Shown here: piece by piece, positions 30,024-35,233 of the stretch
How positions within the stretch are numbered: position 1 is the stretch's first letter
Layout: every line of letters begins with the position of its first letter
Assembly (NCBI GenBank): GCA_023417885.1
Contig: JAEZED010000092.1
Location: 1-35,233, forward strand
Reading direction: 5' to 3'
DNA from: Planctomycetota bacterium
GTDB taxonomy: Bacteria > Planctomycetota > Phycisphaerae > Tepidisphaerales > Tepidisphaeraceae
DNA: 35,233 bases
The notes under the pieces: model-generated
Seen by the model: the letters and a program-made list of their open reading frames with translations, nothing else
Database searches by the model: none
Told to the model about the DNA's origin: nothing
Position numbers and translations under genes: made by a program

Positions 30024-31556
30024 ATGAGCGAACCCGCGTCCACGAATCTCCCCGACACGCCCCACGCCCGCCTCGTCGCCGCCCTCCGAGAGAATGCCGT
30101 GCTCGACAGCATCGGATCGACCCTCGCGTGGGACGAGCAGACCCAGCTCCCGCCGGCGGGCACCGACCTCCGGGCCGACCAGCTTTCACTCATGGCCCGG
30201 CTCGACCACGAGCGCGGCACCGATCCGCGCCTCGGCGAGTTGATCTCCGCCGCCGAGGAGGCGGCACGCGGGCTGCCCGAGGATTCCGACGAAGCGACCA
30301 CCGCCCGCGAGGCGCGGCGCGACTTCGACCGTGCAACCAAGCTCCCGGCGTCCCTGGTCGAGGAGATGGCCCGGGCGGCCGTCCAGGGGCACGCCGCATG
30401 GGTGCAGGCACGCCGCAACAACGACTTCAAGGCCTTCCAGCCCTATCTCGAGGTCAACATGCGCCTCAAGCAGCAGGAGGCGGACTGCGTCGGCTACGAG
30501 AAGGACCGCTACGACGCGCTCCTGGACGACTACGAGCCGAACGAGACCGCGGCCGGCGTCGAGCGCGTCTTTGGTGGCTTCAAGGACGAGCTCATCGACC
30601 TGGTGGGCCGGATCCAGCAGAGCGGCCGGCAGCCGCGCGTGGACATCCTGGAGCGCAGCTTCCCGGTGGAGCAGCAGACGGTCCTGTCGCGCATGGCGGC
30701 GGAGGCGGTGGGATTCGACTTCGAGTCGGGGCGCCTGGACATCGCGGTGCACCCGTTCTGCTCGGGCGTGGGGCCGGGCGACACGCGGCTGACGACGCGA
30801 TACGACGAGCGCGACGTCGGCAACAGCTTCTTCTCCACGCTGCACGAGGCGGGACACGGCATGTACGAGCAGGGGCTGCCCAAGGCGCAGTATTTCGGCA
30901 CGGGGTGCGGCGAGTCGGTCTCGCTGGGCATCCACGAGAGCCAGAGCCGCATGTGGGAGAACCTCGTCGGCCGGAGCCGGCCGTTCTGGGAGTTCTTCTG
31001 GCCGAAGGCGCAGGGGATGTTCGCCTCGCTGCGTGACGTGACGATGGACGAGTGGCTCGGCGCAGTGAACGCGATCCGCCCGAGCTTCATCCGGACCGAG
31101 GCGGACGAGGCGACCTACAACCTGCACATCCTCCTGCGCTACGAGCTGGAGCAGGCGATGCTCCGGGAGGATCTGTCGATCGCCGATCTGCCCGGTGCGT
31201 GGGACGAGAAGATGCGCAAGTACCTCGGCATTACGCCCCCCGAGCCGAGCAAGGGGGTGCTCCAGGACGTGCACTGGTCGAGCGGGTCGATCGGCTACTT
31301 CCCGACCTACACGCTCGGCAACCTCTACGGCGCGCAGTTCTTCGAGGCGGCGCGGCGCGACCTGGGCGACCTCGACGCCATGTTCGCCCGCGGAGAGTTC
31401 GCGCCGCTGCTCTCATGGCTGCGCGAGAAGATTCACCACCAGGGACGCCGCTACACGGCCCGCCAGCTCGCCCAGCGCATCACCGGCCGCGACCTGAACC
31501 ACGAACCCCTGATGAACCACCTGAAGCGCAAGGCGGCGGAGTATTACGGGGTTTAG
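30024..31556 (+). CDS. Carboxypeptidase Taq (M32 metallopeptidase)
   Basis: The product is 510 aa, matching the family. M32 enzymes remove C-terminal residues using one zinc or cobalt ion. The catalytic HEAGHGMYEQ motif is at residues 274-283. The third ligand motif GIHESQSRMWENLVGRSRPFWEFFWP follows, as do the family-specific HPFCSGVGPGDTRLTTRYDERD before the active site and IRTEADEATYNLHILLRYELEQ after it. The C-terminal HWSSGSIGYFPTYTLGNLYGAQ is also typical. ATG 30024 is chosen because the longer frame from 29943 adds residues without similarity. The gene diverges from rpsA. Confidence 0.95.
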   Translation: MSEPASTNLPDTPHARLVAALRENAVLDSIGSTLAWDEQTQLPPAGTDLRADQLSLMARLDHERGTDPRLGELISAAEEAARGLPEDSDEATTAREARRDFDRATKLPASLVEEMARAAVQGHAAWVQARRNNDFKAFQPYLEVNMRLKQQEADCVGYEKDRYDALLDDYEPNETAAGVERVFGGFKDELIDLVGRIQQSGRQPRVDILERSFPVEQQTVLSRMAAEAVGFDFESGRLDIAVHPFCSGVGPGDTRLTTRYDERDVGNSFFSTLHEAGHGMYEQGLPKAQYFGTGCGESVSLGIHESQSRMWENLVGRSRPFWEFFWPKAQGMFASLRDVTMDEWLGAVNAIRPSFIRTEADEATYNLHILLRYELEQAMLREDLSIADLPGAWDEKMRKYLGITPPEPSKGVLQDVHWSSGSIGYFPTYTLGNLYGAQFFEAARRDLGDLDAMFARGEFAPLLSWLREKIHHQGRRYTARQLAQRITGRDLNHEPLMNHLKRKAAEYYGV

Positions 31557-31711
31557 ATTTGTCATTTGTCATCTGTCATTGGTCATGGGTGTCTGGTCAT
31601 TCCCTCCCGCGCGCCCGCCGCGTCGTTACCGGCATGCGACAGCTCTAAGCGACGCGGACGAGCACAAATGACCAGTGACAAGTGACAAGTGACAAGTGAC
31701 AAGTGACAAAC
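31557..31711. repeat. Long inverted repeat of 7-nt units between convergent genes
   Basis: The left arm (about 31557-31601) consists of variants of TTTGTCA. The right arm (about 31666-31711) has five tandem GTGACAA units. The arms are imperfect reverse complements (~45 nt each) separated by ~65 nt of unrelated sequence. They fill the gap between the convergent carboxypeptidase and pterin dehydratase genes and could fold in either transcript. There is no other gene here. Confidence 0.85.
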
Positions 31712-31712
31712 T

Positions 31713-32039
31713 TCAGAGCCGCTCGATCTTCGCTGCGCAGATCAGGTCGTTCTGGCTGATCCCGCCCACCGTGTGCGTGTTGTACGTGATCCGGCAGCGG
31801 TTGTAGCTCACCGCCAGGTCGGGGTGGTGATCCTGGGTGTTGGCGATGTGAGCCACCGCGTTCACGAAGCTCATCGTCTCGTAGAAGTTCTTGAAACTGA
31901 ACTGCTTCGTGATCGCCTTCCCGTCGGCGGTCGCCTCCCAGCCGGGCAGGTCCGCCAGGTGGCGCGCCACCTCGTTTGCCGGCATCGCGGGCGTTCCCTT
32001 CGGAATCTCGCGGCACGTGCCCTCTGCCAGTGAAGTCAT
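31713..32039 (-). CDS. 4a-hydroxytetrahydrobiopterin dehydratase (PCD/DCoH)
   Basis: The product is 108 aa, typical. The enzyme dehydrates 4a-hydroxytetrahydropterin to recycle the cofactor of aromatic amino acid hydroxylases. Visible motifs are LADLPGWEATADGKAITKQFSFKNF, the catalytic His region NTQDHHPDLAVSYNRCRITYNTH and GGISQNDLICAAKIE. ATG 32039 has a good GAAGGAGA ribosome-binding site, unlike many neighbours, so this transcript probably has a leader. It diverges from the phosphatase gene. No hydroxylase gene is in the window. Confidence 0.93.
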   Translation of the reverse strand: MTSLAEGTCREIPKGTPAMPANEVARHLADLPGWEATADGKAITKQFSFKNFYETMSFVNAVAHIANTQDHHPDLAVSYNRCRITYNTHTVGGISQNDLICAAKIERL

Positions 32040-32102
32040 GGCTTCTCCTTCAGTGGATATCCCCCCAGCGCCCCGCCGCTTGGAGCGGGGCCGCCTGAAT
32101 CC

Positions 32103-32108
32103 TACCGT
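32103..32108 (+). promoter_or_regulatory. Putative -10 box of the metallophosphatase gene
   Basis: TACCGT (TANNNT form) begins 12 nt before the GTG start at 32115, suggesting a leaderless mRNA starting with GTG. Confidence 0.35.
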
Positions 32109-32114
32109 ACACCG

Positions 32115-32951
32115 GTGAAATGGGTCATCGGCGACATCCACGGGATGATCCGGCCACTCGAGGCGGTGCTCGATGTCATTCAGCGGCGCGACGCGGAACC
32201 GGAGTTCTTCTTCTGCGGCGACTACTGCGATCGCGGCGTCTCGACGCGCCAGGTCGTAGATGTGCTGCTCGGCCTCGACCGGGCGAGCTTCGTCCGTGGA
32301 AACCATGACGACGTCATGGACCTGCTCTGCAACGGGACCAGCCTCGGCATCGGCACCGGCATGGACGCCCGGGCAAGCGACGAGACCATCATCGAGGTCT
32401 ATGGCATCTTCCGCGGCGAGGGGATGACCGAGACGCTGCTCAGCTACGGCGTCAATCCCTCCGAGTTCGAGCCGCTCGAAGACGAGCCCCTTCCCGACTG
32501 GATCCGCCGGCAGTTCGCCGAGGTGCCCGAGGCACACAAGAAATTCTTCCGCGAACTGCCCGCGATCGTCGAGACGCCCGACTTCTTCGTCTGCCACGCC
32601 CTCTGGCCGCCTGACCAGGTGGATGAGGACGACCGCATGAACGCCATGATGGCGGACCCCTACCTGCGCCACGACGTCCTCTGGGGGCGCTACACCGCCA
32701 GCCAGATCCGCTCACGCAAGGTCTGGCGGCGCCTCGGCTACTTCGGCCACACCCCCACCGAGAACTACGCCGGTCAGGCCGACCTGGACATCAGCCCCCA
32801 GGGCGTGATCCGCGGGGAGAAGGTCGTGCTGATCGACACCGCCGCCTTCGCGCCCACGGGACACCTGACCGCCCTCTGCCACGAGGACGGCTGCGTCATC
32901 CAGGCAAACCGGCTCGGCGAGATCCTGGACGCCGCCGGGGAGAGCGCGTGA
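32115..32951 (+). CDS. Calcineurin-like metallophosphatase (Ser/Thr phosphatase or Ap4A hydrolase type)
   Basis: The product is 278 aa. The PPP-type metal-binding signature is complete: VIGDIHGMIRP (GDxHG), FFCGDYCDRGVSTRQV (GDxxDRG), FVRGNHDDVM (GNHD), and late His motifs in CHALWPPDQ and FGHTPTENY. Bacterial relatives dephosphorylate phosphoproteins or cleave diadenosine tetraphosphate; motifs alone do not separate these. GTG 32115 is the first possible start and leaves only 5 residues before the GDxHG motif. The stop overlaps the start of trmL (GTGA). Confidence 0.88.
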   Translation: MKWVIGDIHGMIRPLEAVLDVIQRRDAEPEFFFCGDYCDRGVSTRQVVDVLLGLDRASFVRGNHDDVMDLLCNGTSLGIGTGMDARASDETIIEVYGIFRGEGMTETLLSYGVNPSEFEPLEDEPLPDWIRRQFAEVPEAHKKFFRELPAIVETPDFFVCHALWPPDQVDEDDRMNAMMADPYLRHDVLWGRYTASQIRSRKVWRRLGYFGHTPTENYAGQADLDISPQGVIRGEKVVLIDTAAFAPTGHLTALCHEDGCVIQANRLGEILDAAGESA

Positions 32952-33427
32952 CGCTGGGGCCGCACCAGTTTGCCATCGCCCTGGTTCGCCCGCAGATCCC
33001 TCAGAACCTCGGCAATGTCGCCCGCACCTGCGTGGTCACCGGGACGCCCCTGCACGTCGCCGGGCCCATGCCCTTCACGATCGACGAATCGCGCGCCCGG
33101 CGCAGCGGACTGGACTACTGGCCGCGCCTCCGCCTCACCGTCCACCCGTCGGAAGAGGCCCTGCTGTCGGCGGCTCCGCCCGGGCGGGCCTGGCTCTTCG
33201 ACTCGACCGGCGAGACCAGCCTGTTCGATGCCGACTTCGCCGACGGCGACTGGCTCGTGTTCGGCAGCGAGACGCTCGGCCTGCCGCGCACCACGCTGGA
33301 GCGCTACCCGGGCCGGACCGTCCGCATTCCGCAGGCGCCCGGCGAGCGCTGCCTGAACCTCGCCACCAGCACCGGGATCGCGCTCTACCAGGCGCTGGCC
33401 CGCGCACGGCGCAACGGCCCGCCCTGA
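32948..33427 (+). CDS. trmL: tRNA (cytidine(34)-2'-O)-methyltransferase
   Basis: The product is 159 aa, a minimal SPOUT methyltransferase. It methylates the 2'-OH of the wobble nucleotide in tRNA-Leu isoacceptors. The signature IALVRPQIPQNLGNVARTC is at the N-terminus, and the knotted SAM-binding region WLVFGSETLGLPRTTLERYP ... VRIPQAPGERCLNLATSTGIALYQA is at the C-terminus. GTG 32948 overlaps the phosphatase stop, so translation is coupled. Confidence 0.93.
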   Translation: MTLGPHQFAIALVRPQIPQNLGNVARTCVVTGTPLHVAGPMPFTIDESRARRSGLDYWPRLRLTVHPSEEALLSAAPPGRAWLFDSTGETSLFDADFADGDWLVFGSETLGLPRTTLERYPGRTVRIPQAPGERCLNLATSTGIALYQALARARRNGPP

Positions 33428-33525
33428 AGGCGTGGCAGACACGACACGCCGCACAAACCGGCTGCGCACCGCGCATTCCCCATCGCCCCGGCGCCCGGCC
33501 GGCGTGCGGACCGGGATCAAAGCCA

Positions 33526-33531
33526 TATCAT
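33526..33531 (+). promoter_or_regulatory. Putative -10 box of the GmhB-like gene
   Basis: TATCAT begins 13 nt before ATG 33539. Confidence 0.4.
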
Positions 33532-33538
33532 CCGCCCT

Positions 33539-34639
33539 ATGCCCGACGACGCCTCCGAGCTGCGCCCCGCCGTCTTCTTCGATCGCGACAACACGCTCAT
33601 CGCCGGCTCGGAGTACATGGGCAACCCGGCGGACGTGGTGCTGGTGGAGGGGGCCGCTGAGCTGGTGGGGGGCGTGCGGCAGATGGGCTTCGTCACCGTC
33701 ACGATCAGCAACCAGAGCGGCGTGGCGCGCGGCTACTTCACCGAGAACGACGTGCGCGCGGTCAACCGGCGGGTCGAGGACCTGCTGCTGGAGCGCAACC
33801 TCAATGCCCAGATCGACCGGCACGAGTTCTGCCCGCATCACCCGACGCACGGCGTCGCCCCCTACCGGCAGGCCTGCCAGTGCCGCAAGCCGCGCGACGG
33901 CATGCTCCGCCGCGCCGCATCGGCCCTGAAGCTGGATCTTTCCCAGTCCTGGGTCGTGGGAGACGCCCCGCGCGACATCGAGGCGGGGAAGTCCGCCGGC
34001 TGCCGGACGATCCTCGTGACGGTGGAGGGGCTGGAGCCGAGCCCGGCGGCGCTGGCCGAGGCGCGCGTCGCTCCCGACTTCCGCGCCGACAGCCTGCGCG
34101 AGGCGCTCTGGATCATCGCGAAGGAATCGGGTAAGCAGTTGCCGGAGGCGACGCCGGAGCAGGCCGAGCTTGACGACCTGCCCGATGCGCCCGTCGAGCA
34201 CGACACGCCGGCCGACGAGGAGCAGGACCTGGAGGCAGCCCTGACGGAGGCGATCATGAGCTCCGCCGAATCCCGCTCGGACGAACATTCCCACGACGAC
34301 CCGGCCGAGGCCGCTTACGAGCCGGCCTACGACGACCCGGAGACGGGCGTGGACTACATGGCGCCTCCGCCGCGCTCCACGCTGGGCGCCGGCGACCCGG
34401 CGACGGCCGACCGCATCGCCTCCACGACCGCCCAGATCCTGGACGACCTGCGCCGCCAGCGCGAGACGCCGCGGGAGGACTTCAACTTCTTCCGCCTCCT
34501 GGCGGGCGTGGTGCAGGTGCTGGCGGTCGCCGCCGTCGTGTGGGCACTGGTCTACAACTTTGACATGCCGCGTCTTCTGCTGGGGATCTTCCTCCAGCTG
34601 CTGACGCTCACGCTCGTCAGCGCCGCCTCGCGCAGCTAG
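33539..34639 (+). CDS. GmhB-type HAD phosphatase fused to an acidic linker and membrane tail
   Basis: The product is 366 aa. Residues 1-190 form a histidinol-phosphatase/GmhB-type HAD domain. It has VFFDRDNTLI (nucleophile Asp15 and Asp17), VTISNQSGVARGYFTE, the zinc-binding loop FCPHHPTHGVAPYRQACQCRKP (Cys-x-His...Cys-x-Cys), and SWVVGDAPRDIEAGKSAGC. GmhB removes the C7 phosphate of heptose bisphosphate for LPS core or related glycans. Ordinary GmhB ends there (~180-190 residues). Here an acidic disordered linker (about 200-310, rich in Glu/Asp/Pro) and two hydrophobic helices (about 320-340 and 343-362) follow, predicting membrane tethering. No frameshift is needed. The exact substrate is uncertain. 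Confidence 0.82.
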   Translation: MPDDASELRPAVFFDRDNTLIAGSEYMGNPADVVLVEGAAELVGGVRQMGFVTVTISNQSGVARGYFTENDVRAVNRRVEDLLLERNLNAQIDRHEFCPHHPTHGVAPYRQACQCRKPRDGMLRRAASALKLDLSQSWVVGDAPRDIEAGKSAGCRTILVTVEGLEPSPAALAEARVAPDFRADSLREALWIIAKESGKQLPEATPEQAELDDLPDAPVEHDTPADEEQDLEAALTEAIMSSAESRSDEHSHDDPAEAAYEPAYDDPETGVDYMAPPPRSTLGAGDPATADRIASTTAQILDDLRRQRETPREDFNFFRLLAGVVQVLAVAAVVWALVYNFDMPRLLLGIFLQLLTLTLVSAASRS

Positions 34640-34818
34640 CGGGCCCGACCCACCCCCACCGCCCACGGTCCGGCCTCCGCGCTCGCCGCGCCCCACGGCG
34701 CTCCCTTTATCCGGACGCGCTTCTTCCGGCGAACTTTGCGCGAGCGGGCGGCCACGCGATCGATCGCACTCCGCCGTCGGCAGCGATCTGGCCTCCGCCC
34801 GGCCCGCTGCGCGCGCCA
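34640..34818. other. Intergenic, nothing recognised
   Basis: GC-rich sequence between the phosphatase fusion gene and the tandem repeat array. I see no gene, terminator or RNA in it. Confidence 0.5.
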
Positions 34819-35028
34819 GTTGTGACGTCACATCCGCCGGTTGCGATGTCACATGCGCCAATTGTGACGTCCCCCGCGGCGCATGTGACGTCCCCCGCGC
34901 CACATGTGACGTCCCCCGCGCCGCATGTAACGTCGCGCGCGCCGCATGTGACGTCCCCCGCGCCGCATGTAACGTCCCCCGCGCCGCATGTGACGTCCCC
35001 CGCGCCGCATGTGACGTCCCCCGTGACG
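34819..35028 (+). repeat. Ten tandem 21-bp repeats
   Basis: Ten uninterrupted units of 21 bases. The first two are diverged (with TGACGTCACAT and GATGTCACAT). Units 3-10 fit CATGTGACGTCCCCCGCGCC plus one final base, with one to five changes each. The period keeps all frames open and yields repetitive peptides on the minus strand, but no start, ribosome-binding site or domain supports coding. There are no unique spacers, so it is not a CRISPR array. Confidence 0.95.
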
Positions 35029-35045
35029 CGCGCAAGCGCGCTTTT
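35025..35045 (+). terminator. Terminator-like hairpin at the end of the repeat array
   Basis: Directly after the last repeat, GCGCG and CGCGC pair around CAAG and are followed by TTTT. It has the form of a plus-strand intrinsic terminator although the stem is short (5-6 bp). Confidence 0.6.
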
Positions 35046-35189
35046 CCGAAGGGAAACGCCGTTCCGACGCGGAGCACGCGATCTTCCCGGACCGTCCGAT
35101 ACCCTGCATGCCCGGCGCCGCGCCCGCCAGACGAGTGAGCAGGACCCCGACCCGCCGACCCGGACGACCATGCAAAACGAGCGCCGCCC

Positions 35190-35233
35190 CGCGGGGGGCG
35201 GGGGGGCGGGGGGGGGTTTGGGTGGGGGGGGGG
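35190..35233. other. G-homopolymer-rich window end
   Basis: The last ~44 bases are almost only G, interrupted by a few C and T. Such runs commonly mark low-quality contig ends. I see no gene. Confidence 0.7.

Noticed and set aside
31557..31711. Insertion sequence or MITE
   Set aside because: No transposase, no clear target duplication, and the arms are simple 7-nt tandem units rather than defined terminal repeats.
34819..35028. CRISPR array
   Set aside because: Units are contiguous 21-mers without unique spacers, and no cas genes are present.
32774..35077. 767-codon minus-strand open frame ending in a 7-residue repeat peptide
   Set aside because: Antisense to trmL and the GmhB-like gene. 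The repeat peptide comes from the 21-bp DNA array, where every frame stays open, and there is no start or ribosome-binding signal.

Overview
This is about 35 kb of GC-rich bacterial DNA. It most resembles a member of the Planctomycetota, possibly a Phycisphaerae-like lineage. The basis is a PEP-CTERM exported protein, a ribosomal protein S1 with a long acidic Pro-rich N-terminus, a SCO1/DUF420 pair, short-period intergenic repeats, and many genes with a -10 box immediately before the start codon. The taxonomic call is an inference. The last ~40 bases are an almost pure G run, so the right edge is probably a contig end or assembly artefact.

Layout. (1) 57-4885, minus strand: an endonuclease/exonuclease/phosphatase-fold protein, SCO1, a DUF420 membrane protein, rsmH, a double-LysM protein and a short FtsL-like protein. 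The last three resemble a piece of a division and cell wall (dcw) cluster, with cytochrome-oxidase assembly genes upstream. (2) 5020-8506, plus strand: mutS and a SAM methyltransferase. (3) 8529-10880, minus strand: a hotdog thioesterase, hisH, an OmpA/Pal-like lipoprotein with a clear intrinsic terminator, and a LapA-domain membrane protein. (4) 10903-19362: an accessory island of Rhs/polymorphic-toxin debris and cassettes on the plus strand. (5) 19554-21611, minus strand: a prepilin peptidase with an unusually large insertion, and aroK. (6) 21867-23969, plus strand: a PEP-CTERM protein, pyrH and frr. (7) 23977-29877, minus strand: an alpha/beta hydrolase, tRNA-Arg(CCT), a beta-helix protein, a permuted-papain-like protein, a small putative lipoprotein, and rpsA with its terminator. 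(8) 30024-34639: M32 carboxypeptidase (+), pterin dehydratase (-), metallophosphatase (+), trmL (+), and a GmhB-type HAD phosphatase fused to a membrane tail (+). (9) 34640-35233: a non-coding tail with ten 21-bp tandem repeats ending in a terminator hairpin.

The most interesting part is the Rhs island. It has no full-length Rhs shell gene. It holds 5'-truncated Rhs core tips joined to different C-terminal domains: one HExxH-type, one with a caspase-fold-like His/Cys pair, and one HINT plus a small unassigned toxin-like domain. Each is followed by a putative immunity gene, and two of those are joined by ATGA stop/start overlaps. Two copies of a ~400-bp core tip, two fragments containing locally inverted DNA, and a ~25-bp motif recurring at cassette boundaries suggest a store of toxin-immunity cassettes assembled and reshuffled by recombination.

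A second theme is regulatory. At least eight genes (lapA-like, mutS, thioesterase, aroK, pyrH, M32 peptidase, phosphatase, gmhB-like) have a -10-like hexamer starting 12-16 nt before the start codon, as expected for leaderless or nearly leaderless mRNAs.
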